From: Sacculina carcini
Taxonomy: Eukaryota > Arthropoda > Thecostraca > Sacculinidae
DNA: 64,000 bases
Assembly (NCBI GenBank): GCA_916048095.2
Contig: OU696582.1
Location: 5,761,270-5,825,269 of the forward strand
Reading direction: 5' to 3'
Shown here: positions 31,250 to 41,276 of the stretch, piece by piece
How positions within the stretch are numbered: the first letter of the stretch is position 1
Layout of the letters: every line of letters begins with the position of its first letter
Notes under the pieces: generated by a model
What the model was told of the DNA's origin: nothing
What the model saw: the letters and a program-made list of their open reading frames with translations, nothing else
The model's database searches: none
Made by a program: the position numbers and the translations under genes

Positions 31250-31988
31250 TCTTCATTCGTCGGCTTCGTGTACATACACATTTTCATATTTCTTCCTTCG
31301 AGCTGCATGAGGACGTCATGGAATGGCAATTGTCCGTTTTGTGCATGTTCGCTGGTGTATGTCAGGCCGGTTGTGTCTTCGAATGCATTTTTGATTGTGG
31401 TCACTTCGTCTTTTGATTTGACGCACAGAAACATGTCGTCAACATAACAGCAATATATAAGCTGTTTGTGCAGCTTCATGATGTTTGTTTCTGCGTTGCC
31501 CATGAAAAAAATTTGCAAACAAAATACCTAGAGGACTGCCCATTGCAATGCCGTCGATCTGTTGATACAGCTGTCCACTGGGGCACATGAAGGGCGCTTC
31601 CTTGGTGCATGTTGCCAGCAACGCACGCAGTACTTTCTCGGGCACTTCTAATGGTTTTGTGTCGTTACATCTGTAGACACTGTCCATGATGATGTCAATG
31701 GTTCTGTCCACCAAAACGTTTGTTAATAAATTATCCACATCAAGTGGGGCGATAATTTTTTCATCAGAAGACGATGTTCCGCGGAGGATCTCCATGAATT
31801 CCTGTGATGTGCTTATACTGAATTCCCTTGGTACGAATGGTTGCAGAATTTCATTGAGCTTACTTGCCACATGGTACGTAGCTGTGGGAATCTGAGATAT
31901 AATCGGTCCCAGATGTTTGCGGTCTTGATGTGTCTTAAAGTTTCCGTAGGCATATCCTGGAGAGTACCCACCTGCCAGCTTGCACAGC
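31123..31988 (-). pseudogene. Reverse transcriptase of Penelope-like copy 1
   Basis: 31439-31988: G-Y-A-Y-G-N-F-K-T-H, Q-I-P-T-A-T-Y-H-V-A, L-D-V-D-N-L-L-T-N-V and I-D-G-I-A-M-G-S-P-L-G, all PLE RT blocks. 31123-31518 in another frame: C-Y-V-D-D-M-F-L (catalytic) and L-P-F-H-D-V-L. A frameshift near 31500-31520 splits them. PLE RTs are related to telomerase RT. Confidence 0.85.
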
Positions 31989-32460
31989 TGTAGAGTAAAT
32001 AGAGATGTATTCAATGAAGATGAGGACGACGATGAAATGATAGCACTGAAATGCACTTCAGAAAACAAAACTTATAATATACAATAAACACTTTGTGGCC
32101 TTGCACCAATCACAATTACAAATACACTACCAACACACGAACACCACCAACACTCATAACGCTCAAAACCAGACTGCTTGTAGCTCGCTTCAGCCACACG
32201 CACAGGCGTCACACGTCACAATGTCAAAGTACACCGACCAATCAGAACACAGTACTCGAGTCACGTGACAAGTCAAGTCACATGAACCATACGCACACTT
32301 GAACATATACACGCACATACACGGTAACTCGCATTCATGGAGAAGAGCAGGCACACCATTCGCGCACTTGAACATACACATACATACAGACATACAAACA
32401 CACCTACGCGGTTACACGATTTCATCACACTGTACATACACAATACGAATACCTATTACA
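31989..32460 (-). repeat. 3' LTR of element C
   Basis: 472 bp; the purine tract ATGGGGGCA precedes it on the minus strand (32461 on). Confidence 0.92.
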
Positions 32461-32559
32461 TGCCCCCATGGTGTTCACACCAATCAAATACAATACATGA
32501 TCAAACCAATACAGCGGCAACAAAAACCTACACATGATACAGGCAATCAATAATTAAAA

Positions 32560-33545
32560 CTAGTGCATAACATAGTCACGGCGCCAGGCAGGAGCTCTTC
32601 TCTGTCGTGTAGGACGGCTGTGACTCACCGATTCACTGGCTTCTGCAGACACAGCATCACCGTCGTCGCCGCTACGAGGTCTGAGGTCGCGCACGTGACG
32701 CAAGATGCCGTCCACCTCGACCACCTGGTCAGACGCCACCGCCGTAACACGACCCTCGACAGACGGCTGAGTGCACCTCGTACCACTGTTGCGCACCCAC
32801 ACTGGATCACCGGTGTCAAATGCATCAGTTGTCTGACGCGGCGTCATACACGCTCCCTGTTCGCCCACAATATCACGCCATTGATAGTTGTACAGTACGT
32901 GTGCAGGCGTTCCTTTGCGGTCACTGAAAGGACTCGTATTATACAGATGTACAGCTTCACCGATGGAACAGTTCTTGCGAGCAGCAATCACCTTCACAGT
33001 GCGGTGATTCCTTTCTATAATACCATTGCCACTGGGTCTGTACGCCGCTCGAAATCGCACCTCAATACTCCACTTTGCTGCAAATGATAGAAACTGCTGA
33101 CTTCTGAATATAGTCGCATTGTCACACAATAGCTGAGTGGGGAAACCTCGCTCAAGAAACATCTCTTCAAGATGTCTCGTGATATTATCAGAGTCGGATC
33201 GCCTCAGCAATCGCCTCAAAGAGAATCTTGATGGTACACAGTCAATCACGGACAGATAATCTTGACCTTGAAAGTGTGTGACGTCTATAGCGAGTCTGTG
33301 CCATATCTCTCCAACTGATAACTCACCTCTTGGCCATTTTCGCGGGGCAGGATCGATTGATTGGCAAGTGTTACAACTCGCCACCACGTTTTTCACTTGT
33401 CTCCTGGATACCGGAGAAGAACACTCCCTCCGCGCAAAAAATAGTGTTCTCCGCACGCCAGGATGTCCGGCACGCTCGTGAATTTTGCGTATGTTCACCG
33501 TGTCATCACGTGGTACAACGGTTGCAGCGGCAGAAGCACTTTCAA
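32560..33545 (-). CDS. Integrase of element C
   Basis: Separated from RNase H by a one-base deletion near 33546; otherwise open to the stop at 32560. Zinc motif H-E-R-A-G-H…C-N-T-C; core Asp in A-I-D-V-T-H-F, second Asp in L-L-C-D-N-A-T, Glu in N-G-I-I-E-R-N-H-R. A tail with V-W-V-R-N-S-G-T and a basic C terminus follows; no chromodomain seen. It integrates the cDNA copy. Colinear with the integrase of element B. Confidence 0.85.
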
Positions 33546-35438
33546 TCAGCCATTTCTGCGCACACGAGTCAGCGAATCGGCGCGGTTTTTCTTTGATGAT
33601 ACCAGCTCCACATCAATTATCAATTCAAGTTCGTCGGCTAATTGTTTTACTATGTTTAATCTGCGACGAATCAACAGCTCGTTCTGTGCCTTGGTGCGCA
33701 CCCGCGTCCTACCGCTTAAAATGTCGCTAATCCATCGACACACTGTGACAGAGTCGGATTTGATCAAGAGGTTGGTTATATTCCAGCTCACCGCCATATT
33801 GATCCCGCTAATTGCAGCGTCCAATTCCGCCATATTTATGTGAGCTGTCTTGTCTGGTCTCAACCACGAGGCGTCTTCAACAATATCTCCGTCGACTTCG
33901 AGCATAACTCCGAGTGCCAAAGAGCTCGCGTCGGTCCATATTGTCGCCTTTTTTGAGTTGACACTCCAGTGGCCTCCCACAGGATCTACTTGCCGCACTT
34001 GTTTGTCGATGAAGGCTAACATATCGCGAATTTGGTTATCGTCGTCAATTCGGTCATCCCAGCCTTTTGTAAGCTGATTGGCTCGCCGTTTAGCAAACGC
34101 TATCAAAATTCTTAGCGAGCCACAGACCGGCATGTGGCCTACCATTTTACCGCACCACGAGAGTACGTTTCGGCGCGTTAGATCTGTCGGTGGTGGGTCG
34201 ATTTTGTTGTCTCGACTCCAAACCATATCTCCATTCTTTCTCCACACTCTCAGACCCAGCACACGAGCACCATCTCTCAGGTTGTCCGGTTTCTTGCTCA
34301 CCAAGCCATATTTTCCAAGATGACCACGCACCTTTTCCGCGCTGACTATATTGAGGTCAACAAAAATATCATCTAGATATGCGGAAGTCCCTGCGCTCAC
34401 ACACTCATCTTGCTTCAACACATAATCCAGTATTGTCTGCAAAACGGCGGGTGCCACACTCAGACCGAAACCCATCCTCGTTAAGCAGTATCGCTTGCCG
34501 TCAAATATCACTGTCTGATATGGCCACAACTTCTTTTCGACGTGAATTTGCAGATATGCTTTTTCCAAATCCAGCACTGCTGCATTACTGCCACGACGCC
34601 GCCACTGGCGCAGTTTATTTGCACACACATCAGCGGACCCTGTGTACGATGTGATGTGGTCGTTCAGCTCCCTGAAATCACACACGGGCCGGACTTTGTT
34701 CTTATTGGGCTGAATTACCGCCATGAGGGGGATTAAGCCTTTTGGAGGACCCATCTCCTGCTCATCGTACTCTCTTAGCCAGCCATTGTTTATCCACTTC
34801 TGAATTTCGTCTTCATACTCACGACGAGCACACTGCTTCACATTGTACGTAGCTACTCTGTTATGAAGGTAGTCAGGCTCAGTGGACCGCCATTTCCATG
34901 CAGCTTTCCATGTGGGATGTTGTTCGTCAAAATAAACTGTAAAATCCTTCTGTTCCAACAATACACTTCTGGGTGCCGTAATCACCAATCCTGCAGCTGG
35001 CTCTATCAGAGACTGGCTTGTACACTGTCGGTGTGAATCGGTGGGTCCAAACTTGACCTGCCCATCTCCATTCACTGCGACACCACCAAATGATCTTACA
35101 CCATTCATACCAAGAACAAAATTGTAATTCAAGGGACGAAAATTCACAACAATAGCTTCAACAATAACTACACGACCAAATGCGTCCCGCAGTCGCACAC
35201 TTGTCACACCTTCACATGCTTGTCTTGACCCGTTGATCAGAACTAGATCAGTATACGCCTTAGATTGCACTCTACATAGTGCAGCGTATATCAAACATTC
35301 ACTGCAGCCAGTATCAACCAAAACATCACAATGCACACCATTGACACGCATGTGCGCCGTAGGAGCGGAGACGCTCAGTGATGCTGCGGAGAAGGAGCCG
35401 GCGCATTCGCTGCTTCTCCGTTGTCGTTTCCCGGACAT
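33546..35438 (-). CDS. Pol of element C: protease, RT, RNase H
   Basis: Entered by -1 frameshift from gag. Protease V-L-V-D-T-G-C-S-E-C-L-I near residue 40. RT: V-C-D-F-R-E-L-N-D-H, V-L-D-L-E-K-A-Y-L-Q, G-F-G-L-S-V-A-P and S-A-Y-L-D-D-I-F-V. RNase H: W-T-D-A-S-S-L-A-L-G-V, N-M-A-E-L-D-A-A, K-S-D-S-V-T-V. The frame ends at a TGA because one base is missing just after L-T-R-V-R-R-N; the integrase frame resumes with W-L-I-E. Confidence 0.88.
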   Translation of the reverse strand: MSGKRQRRSSECAGSFSAASLSVSAPTAHMRVNGVHCDVLVDTGCSECLIYAALCRVQSKAYTDLVLINGSRQACEGVTSVRLRDAFGRVVIVEAIVVNFRPLNYNFVLGMNGVRSFGGVAVNGDGQVKFGPTDSHRQCTSQSLIEPAAGLVITAPRSVLLEQKDFTVYFDEQHPTWKAAWKWRSTEPDYLHNRVATYNVKQCARREYEDEIQKWINNGWLREYDEQEMGPPKGLIPLMAVIQPNKNKVRPVCDFRELNDHITSYTGSADVCANKLRQWRRRGSNAAVLDLEKAYLQIHVEKKLWPYQTVIFDGKRYCLTRMGFGLSVAPAVLQTILDYVLKQDECVSAGTSAYLDDIFVDLNIVSAEKVRGHLGKYGLVSKKPDNLRDGARVLGLRVWRKNGDMVWSRDNKIDPPPTDLTRRNVLSWCGKMVGHMPVCGSLRILIAFAKRRANQLTKGWDDRIDDDNQIRDMLAFIDKQVRQVDPVGGHWSVNSKKATIWTDASSLALGVMLEVDGDIVEDASWLRPDKTAHINMAELDAAISGINMAVSWNITNLLIKSDSVTVCRWISDILSGRTRVRTKAQNELLIRRRLNIVKQLADELELIIDVELVSSKKNRADSLTRVRRNG

Positions 35439-36181
35439 CTTGAGCTTACATGACCGGTCTCACCACATCGGTAACATCGCACTACACTGGTGTTGCCATA
35501 TTTGATCAAATTGTCTCTGCGAAAAGATCCGGCGCATCCCCTGGCAAAATGACCTGATTCTCCACACTTGAAACAGATGACATCTCGACTTGGGCGATTT
35601 GTACGGCTACCGGCTGATCCTTTGCCAACGGTCGCAGCTGCTACATTGCTTGTGCGGCAATTATCTGCAACAAGCATTCTTGCTCTTTCCAACAAGTGAT
35701 GCAAGCTGAGAGTCTCTTTCCTTGCACTGTTTCTCAGAGATGACCTCACGTGCTCAGGTAACCCAAAAAGAAACGCTCCTGATATTGTTTTTTCGCTCAT
35801 GCCTCCCGCAATTTGAGCAAGCCTTTGTATGTCTGCCAGATATGTATCCACTGGTTCGCACGGCTGCAAGCGACGACGCTGCAGCAGCTCGTACGCTGTG
35901 AACGAATCGACATCAAAAGCGTCGCGCAATGTCTTCTCCACTGTTTCGATGTCAAACTTGTCGTTCTCGGGAATCTGATCATACACTTTGTATGCGTGAC
36001 CGAATAGTCTCAGTGGTACAACTGAAACCAGGTCCCGCACTCCATGCAGACGACAGGTCCACTTGAGACGACTCAGCCACTCTGATACGTTTTCACCGGC
36101 GTCACCACGAAATTCCGGAATCAACTTCACATCGAAAGACGACTGGACATGCAGAGGAGCCTTCAATTCTTCGATAGACAT
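35375..36181 (-). CDS. Gag of element C
   Basis: 268 residues from the ATG 25 nt after the LTR (an upstream in-frame Met lies in the LTR and is less likely). Capsid-like region 15-150 with V-S-E-W-L-S-R-L-K-W and F-L-F-G-L-P-E-H-V-R-S-S-L-R. Two CCHC knuckles at about 203-216 (C-F-K-C-G-E-S-G-H-F-A-R-G-C) and 236-249 (C-Y-R-C-G-E-T-G-H-V-S-S-R-C). The frameshift heptamer follows the second knuckle directly. Intact. Confidence 0.88.
   Translation of the reverse strand: MSIEELKAPLHVQSSFDVKLIPEFRGDAGENVSEWLSRLKWTCRLHGVRDLVSVVPLRLFGHAYKVYDQIPENDKFDIETVEKTLRDAFDVDSFTAYELLQRRRLQPCEPVDTYLADIQRLAQIAGGMSEKTISGAFLFGLPEHVRSSLRNSARKETLSLHHLLERARMLVADNCRTSNVAAATVGKGSAGSRTNRPSRDVICFKCGESGHFARGCAGSFRRDNLIKYGNTSVVRCYRCGETGHVSSRCPGNDNGEAANAPAPSPQHH
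35387..35432 (-). promoter_or_regulatory. -1 ribosomal frameshift signal, gag/pol of element C
   Basis: GGGAAAC (35432-35426) in gag phase G-GGA-AAC, spacer GACAA (5 nt), then a perfect 8-bp stem CGGAGAAG (35420-35413) / CTTCTCCG (35394-35387) with an 18-nt loop. After the shift both B and C read G-K-R into pol. Confidence 0.88.
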
Positions 36182-36194
36182 TGCGATGATTATG

Positions 36195-36206
36195 GCCGAA
36201 ATAGCT
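36195..36206 (-). promoter_or_regulatory. Unusual primer-binding site: complement of tRNA-Phe nucleotides 1-12
   Basis: The plus strand GCCGAAATAGCT touches the LTR edge and equals the first 12 nt of metazoan tRNA-Phe. Gag starts 25 nt inside the LTR. See the same arrangement in elements B and E. Confidence 0.7.
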
Positions 36207-36678
36207 TGTACAGTAAATAGAGATGTATTCAATGAAGATGAGGACGACGATGAAATGATAGCACTGAAATGCACTCCACAAAACAAAACTTATAATATAC
36301 AATAAACACTTTGTGGCCTCGAACCAATCACAATTACAAATACACTACCAACACACGAACACCACCAACACTCATAACGCTCAAAACCAGACTGCTTGTA
36401 GCTCGCTTCAGCCGCACGCACAGGCGTCACACGTCACAATGTCAAAGTACACCGACCAATCAGAACACAGTACTCGAGTCACGTGACAAGCCAAGTCACA
36501 TGAACCATACGCACACTTGAACATATACACGCACATACACGGTAACTCGCATTCATGGAAAAGAGCAGGCACACCATTCGCGCACTTGAACATACACATA
36601 CATACAGACATACAAACACACCTACGCGGTTACACGATTTCATCACACTGTACATACACAATACGAATACCTATTACA
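36207..36678 (-). repeat. 5' LTR of element C
   Basis: 472 bp, TGTAATAGG to TGTACA on minus; differs from the 3' LTR at only a handful of bases. Confidence 0.92.
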
Positions 36679-36710
36679 CAAAATTCCGACAATTACCGAA
36701 ATTCCAAAAT
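36679..36710. other. Junction filler between element C and Penelope-like copy 2
   Basis: About 32 bp (aaattccgacaattaccgaa and neighbours) belonging to neither element. It marks a rearranged junction. Confidence 0.6.
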
Positions 36711-37673
36711 TGACTCCCAGTCTGAGCAGTGGGCGATTGCACGACGAACGTAGGCGCTGATGGTGGAGCGTTTGTATGTGTTCGGGCACTCGCTTGCAGC
36801 ATTGAGTCACAATCTTCATTCGTCGGCTTCGTGTACACACACATTTTCATCTTTCTTCCTTCGAGCTGCATGAGGACGTCTTGGAATGGCAATTGTCCGT
36901 TTCGTGCATGTTCGCTGGTGTATTTCAGGCCGGTTGTGTCTTCGAATGCATTTTTGATTGTGGTCACTTCGTCTTTTGATTTGACGCACAGAAACATGTC
37001 GTCAACATAACAGCAATATACAAGCTGTTTGTGCAGCTTCATGATGTTTGTTTCTGCGTTGCCCATGAAAAAAATTTGCAAACAAAATACCTAGAGGACT
37101 GCCCATTGCAATGCCGTCGATCTGTTGATACAGCTGTCCACTGGGGCACATGAAGGGCGCTTCCTTGGTGCATGTTGCCAGCAACGCACGCAGTACTTTC
37201 TCGGGCACTTCTAATGGTTTTGTGTCGTTACATCTGTAGACACTGTCCATGATGATGTCAATGGTTCTGTCCACCAGAACGTTTGTTAATAAATTATCCA
37301 CATCAAGTGAGGCGATAATTTTTTCATCAGAACACGATGTTCCGCGGAGGATCTCCATGAATTCCTGTGATGTGCTTATACTGAATTCCCTTGGTACGAA
37401 TGGTTGCAGAATTTCATTGAGCTTACTTGCCACATGGTACGTAGCTGTGGGAATCTGAGATATAATCGGTCTCAGATGTTTGCGTTCTTGATGTGTCTTA
37501 AAGTTTCCATATGCATATCCTGGAGAGTACCCACCTGCCAGCTTGCACAGCTTATGCGGCCTATGGCTAGCATTGAAGCGTTCAATTAGTCCGTTGAGTT
37601 TCTTCTTTATTTTTTCCGTGGGATTCTGTCGAATCTTTCTGAACTTGGTTTTGTCGCTCAGTATTTGACTCAT
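36711..37673 (-). pseudogene. Reverse transcriptase of Penelope-like copy 2
   Basis: The two frames (37002-37673 and 36674-37081) carry the same PLE RT blocks as copy 1, including C-Y-V-D-D-M-F-L. The same frameshift separates the pieces in both copies, so the lesion predates their duplication. It ends at the junction 36711. Confidence 0.85.
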
Positions 37674-38427
37674 TTTTTCGATGTAGTCGTTTTTCTATTA
37701 TATGAGGAATGATGCATTCTTGTCAGCTCTGCGAATTACGATTTTTGGGTTGTCGCGTAATTCTTTTGCTGCTTGCATTTGTTTTTTGCCGACAATATGA
37801 TTCCTGAGATTTTGAAGACTCGGCAAGAAGCAGCGACTGTAATTTAGGCGTTGTCAAGTCCTCACCTTTTTGTTACTTGAGCTGAATTTTGTCGAGAAGA
37901 ACTTCATTTTCCACACGCTTCTGATATTGCTTCGGCTTCGAGATGTAGTGGCAGTTAAGCCCCATATTCAGCAGCTCTGTTTGGTCGTCTGTGAGGATCT
38001 CATCAGAAAGATTCAAGAAATCGTTTTTCAACTGCCGGTGTTTAATCTGGCCTGTGCTCAGTCTGATTAGTTTTTTTTCTGTGTAGTTGACTGGGCTCCT
38101 TGTCTATGTTGTTCAACAAGAACATTTCATTTATCTTCGATGGCTAGCTTCAGAGCGTTAGGAACGTTGAGATCCGTCCACGTTCGCTGTAGATGTTCCA
38201 AGCGGCTGTGCATCTCTTTGGAATCTGTGCGCTGTTTCTCCAGCTGTTGCTCAACGGGTTCCATCCGGAAGCGGCGTGTGCTTTCAGCATATCTGGCTGT
38301 CTCGTCATGCAATTTGAAGCTGGTGTAGCCTGGCAGAATATTCTCTCTCAAACAAACGAGATTAAAAGTTTTTGCGCATTCGCAGTTGGAAAGTTTTTTC
38401 CGTGTTGTCTCGATATTTCTTGATATT

Positions 38428-38430
<3 letters not shown>
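36711..38430 (-). mobile_element. Penelope-like element, copy 2 (5' part)
   Basis: RT at 36711-37670 is colinear with copy 1 but lacks the GIY-YIG domain. An N-terminal region (37670-38430) includes Q-L-E-K-Q-R-T-D-S-K-E-M-H and L-P-G-Y-T-S-F-K-L-H, typical of the PLE N-terminal domain, with several stops. The upstream end is a TA microsatellite. Confidence 0.85.

Positions 38431-38493
<63 letters not shown>
38431..38493. repeat. TA microsatellite at the 5' end of Penelope-like copy 2
   Basis: About 31 TA units. Confidence 0.95.
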
Positions 38494-38495
<2 letters not shown>

Positions 38496-38516
38496 AAATG
38501 GAACCTTAATTACGCA

Positions 38517-38720
38517 CCCGAATAATTATGGATATATACCAATCATTTATCGGGCAATATGTATGAATACTGTAGTCAACTTCGGTATTGAATATCCGAC
38601 TGTCGTTCTGATGAGGCAGTCAAGGTAGGGCAAGCTGCTTTCTCTCGGCATTTCTATGATAAATCGGATTTGCGAGTTGATTGAGCTTACAATCCGCATC
38701 AGATTATCTATGTTCACTTC
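38517..38720 (-). pseudogene. Possible second Penelope-like RT fragment
   Basis: On minus the codons read E-S-S-L-P-Y-L-D-C-L-I-R-T, resembling the PLE block x-x-x-L-P-F-L-D-C-L-I, followed by a tail with stops. Divergent from copies 1 and 2. Small and uncertain. Confidence 0.4.
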
Positions 38721-38783
38721 ATCCTACCTCGCAATAAAAATATAATCTCTGTACCGCTTCTAATGAAGTTGTTATGCTGATCT

Positions 38784-38863
38784 TGTAGCGCCTGCGTTGT
38801 CTTGATTTTATTATATTTTCTTTGGTCTTACTTTGGGCGTTATTCGAAATTGTTTATTATTCA
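38784..38863 (+). repeat. First LTR of element D, left part
   Basis: 80 bp from TGTAGCGCCTGCG to the insertion point of element A; identical to 44756-44835. Confidence 0.9.
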
Positions 38864-39172
38864 TGTAGTGTCGGAGCGATGGCAAGCGAATCTGAGATGT
38901 GGCTTGACTCACACGTATATTAAAACACAGACAAGTTGACTGAACGAGACCTACACCTAGACTGACTTTACTCTATAGCCTGACCCCGATTGTACCTTGC
39001 TGTCATACGTGCCTTCCTATAGCCTGACCCCGATTGTACCTTGCTGTCATACGTGCCTTCCTCTGATTGGTCCATTTCACAATCGTACGATACACGTCAC
39101 AACATCGCGATACACGTCGCGCCATCTTTACAATCGCAATACAGTAAACCGCACATGATACAAGACACTGCA
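38864..39172 (-). repeat. 3' LTR of element A with 44-bp internal duplication
   Basis: The 44-bp block beginning atagcctgacccc occurs twice (about 38977-39062), once only in the other LTR. The purine tract GTGAGGGGGT lies beside it. Confidence 0.9.
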
Positions 39173-39201
39173 TACCCCCTCACTTAAAATAATACACACC
39201 A

Positions 39202-40950
39202 TCAGAAAGATAAGCGGGGATTTCGTCGATAGTAACAGGTTCTTTGGCAGCGACGCCGCCAGTCTTCACCGATGCCGGGATGGCAGCCGCAGTAGCACTG
39301 AGCTGTCTGATGTCGACCGTCGGTGCCGTCGCACGTGGTGGTGAGGAATCGTCGAGGTCGATATCTACGGCAGCTACATCGCCTGGTTCGCGAACGGCAA
39401 ATTATCGGAATATCTCCGAAACGTCGGAAGCCGGAACCCACCGGCTTGCAGACCGCGCCTCGCCGACTTGGCCGCTGCAGACCTGCAGAAATGCCGATGT
39501 TGCGCACAGTGGATCTGACCGGATCACAGCCTGACACTGCTGTGTCCTCGTCACAGTCGCTGTCGTGTCGCTGTCGTGCCGTCACTGTAGCTGTCGTGAC
39601 TTCTCTCTGCTCCCCCTTCTCAGCCAAAACAGCGACTGTTGTACGCTGTCGTGTGTTTGCGGAGAATGACAGTTTACGCAGAGGATGCGCTGTCGGTGCG
39701 TCGTTTTGCTTCAATCTGGTTTTGTGAGAATACTTTTCGTTTGGTAGTAAAGCTGCGACTTCTTTTGGTTCGGTTACTGTTTTCAACACCTGTCCTTTTC
39801 CGGGTTGAATCGTAACTCCAAGTTTCGCCAGCGTGGAGAAGCACAATATACCTTCTGAATATCTGGTATCGATTATGAAAAAATCAACCATAGTCGTGCT
39901 ATCACCCACAGTGACTGATACAGGTAGCTTTCCGACGACTTTCAGCGGGTGTCGGCCAATGCCGAAAAGCTGAGTGTCAGACGCTGTTACCGCTGAGCCT
40001 TTGAAAAGCTCTCTTGCTAGCGGCAAACTCATGACAGAGACACTAGTACCAGTATCTACCTGAAGTTCGATGTCTGCTGACTGGCCTGACTCGACTGTGA
40101 CTCTTGCTTTGCATGTCAATCTTTTGTCTTGTGCATCTGCGCAGGACAGAATGGTGACCTCTTTGACCGGTTTGAATCTGGTTGCCACACTCGTCCTTTC
40201 CTTTGATCTGCACACAACGGCCCAGTGCCCACGCCGACCGCACGCATTACATTTTGCATTACGAGCCGGACAAAAATCTGCTCTGGGTGAGCCGTGCGAA
40301 CGGCCGCAGTATGTGCACTGGCTATCTGTCATACCACCGTCACGCTGTTTGCCTTTACAGGACATTCTTGTGACATTCACAGTGGCCGCGTCGGGTTCTT
40401 CACTGGAGCTCATTAAAACCGAATGCATGCGCGAAGTTTCGTACGCTTCTGCCAGATCCAGCAGGGAGTCCAGTGTGAGTTTTGCGTCCTGTAGAAATCG
40501 TTCGCGGAGTCTAGGGTGCACCGTATGTTCTACAACCTGGTCTCTTATCATTTCATCCTGCAGTTGACCGAACTGACAATTCGCCGACAAGCTGCGTAAT
40601 GAAGAAACGTACTCTGCAGTAGTTTCATTCTGGGTCTGCGTTCTTTGCCTGAAGTTGAACCGTTCTGAAATAACGTTCAGCTTAGGTGAATAAAATTCGC
40701 CCATTTGACGTAGCACTTTGTTGTAATCGTCTTTGCCTTCCCTCTTAGGAGAGTCTGGAAGGGAGAGAAAAACTCGCTGCGCCTCAGCTCCAACACAGTG
40801 AAGCAAAATCGCCTTGCGCCGGGACACGGAAAAACTGTCGCCGTTGATGGCCGTCAGATAGTTTTCGAACGTAAACGTCCACTCCGTCCAGGGGATGAGA
40901 GGCTTTCCCGGGCGCGAAAGAAAAGTGGGAGGTGCTGCGACACCATCCAT
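39202..40950 (-). CDS. Gag-protease fused to pol remnant, element A
   Basis: The likely start is M-D-G-V-A-A-P-P at 40950, just past the primer site; the longer frame starts within the LTR. Capsid-like region, zinc motifs C-T-Y-C-G-R-S-H…C and C-N-A-C-G-R-R-G-H-W-A-V-V-C, protease Q-V-D-T-G-T-S-V-S-V-M. After about P-T-A-H-P-L-R-K-L the sequence jumps past RT and integrase. The rest of the frame (Arg/Cys-rich) is out of phase with the true pol tail, visible in another frame as A-T-A-P-T-V-D-I-R-Q-L. The residual product could be a gag-protease. Confidence 0.75.
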   Translation of the reverse strand: MDGVAAPPTFLSRPGKPLIPWTEWTFTFENYLTAINGDSFSVSRRKAILLHCVGAEAQRVFLSLPDSPKREGKDDYNKVLRQMGEFYSPKLNVISERFNFRQRTQTQNETTAEYVSSLRSLSANCQFGQLQDEMIRDQVVEHTVHPRLRERFLQDAKLTLDSLLDLAEAYETSRMHSVLMSSSEEPDAATVNVTRMSCKGKQRDGGMTDSQCTYCGRSHGSPRADFCPARNAKCNACGRRGHWAVVCRSKERTSVATRFKPVKEVTILSCADAQDKRLTCKARVTVESGQSADIELQVDTGTSVSVMSLPLARELFKGSAVTASDTQLFGIGRHPLKVVGKLPVSVTVGDSTTMVDFFIIDTRYSEGILCFSTLAKLGVTIQPGKGQVLKTVTEPKEVAALLPNEKYSHKTRLKQNDAPTAHPLRKLSFSANTRQRTTVAVLAEKGEQREVTTATVTARQRHDSDCDEDTAVSGCDPVRSTVRNIGISAGLQRPSRRGAVCKPVGSGFRRFGDIPIICRSRTRRCSCRRYRPRRFLTTTCDGTDGRHQTAQCYCGCHPGIGEDWRRRCQRTCYYRRNPRLSF

Positions 40951-41006
40951 ACTGATATTTGTAAATTGACAAATTATCAATACTGAAACTGACCTCGTCG
41001 CCAAAT

Positions 41007-41271
41007 TGTAGTGTCGGAGCGATGGCGAGCGAATCTGAGATGTGGCTTGACTCACACGTATATTAAAACACAGACAAGTTGACTGAACGAGACCTACACC
41101 TAGACTGACTTTACTCTATAGCCTGACCCCGATTGTACCTTGCTGTCATACGTGCCTTCCTCTGATTGGTCCATTTCACAATCGTACGATACACGTCACA
41201 ACATCGCGATACACGTCGCGCCATCTTTACAATCGCAATACAGTAAACCGCACATGATACAAGACACTACA
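41007..41271 (-). repeat. 5' LTR of element A
   Basis: 265 bp. The primer site at 40993-41003 (TGGCGACGAGG on minus) lies 3 nt inside. Confidence 0.9.
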
Positions 41272-41276
41272 ATTCA

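Larger units (their letters stand above)
30530..31988 (-). mobile_element. Penelope-like element, copy 1 (3' part)
   Basis: Contains the RT (31123-31988) and, C-terminal to it, a GIY-YIG endonuclease (30530-30894): the PLE domain order. It stops abruptly at 31988, where the LTR of element C begins, so the N-terminal part is missing here. Stops and frameshifts are present. It overlaps copy 2 (36711-38430) by about 840 bp with very high similarity. Confidence 0.88.
31989..36678 (-). mobile_element. Ty3/gypsy-type LTR retrotransposon with 5'-tRNA-Phe primer site (element C)
   Basis: LTRs of 472 bp at 31989-32460 and 36207-36678, nearly identical (recent). Gag, a -1 frameshift signal, protease, RT, RNase H and integrase are present. 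The only lesion I see in pol is one missing base near 33546. The site inside the 5' LTR is the complement of tRNA-Phe nt 1-12. The flanks (acagc on the left, caaaa on the right) do not match, so at least one end has been rearranged. Same lineage as B and E. Confidence 0.9.
38864..41271 (-). mobile_element. Deleted Mag-like gypsy element A, inserted in the LTR of element D
   Basis: LTRs at 38864-39172 (309 bp) and 41007-41271 (265 bp), TGTAGTG/CACTACA ends, with a perfect 5-bp duplication ATTCA (38859-38863, 41272-41276). The left LTR has an extra 44-bp tandem copy (atagcctgaccccgattgta…). The primer site TGGCGACGAGG matches tRNA-Ser (GCU). RT, RNase H and most of integrase are deleted. Confidence 0.9.
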
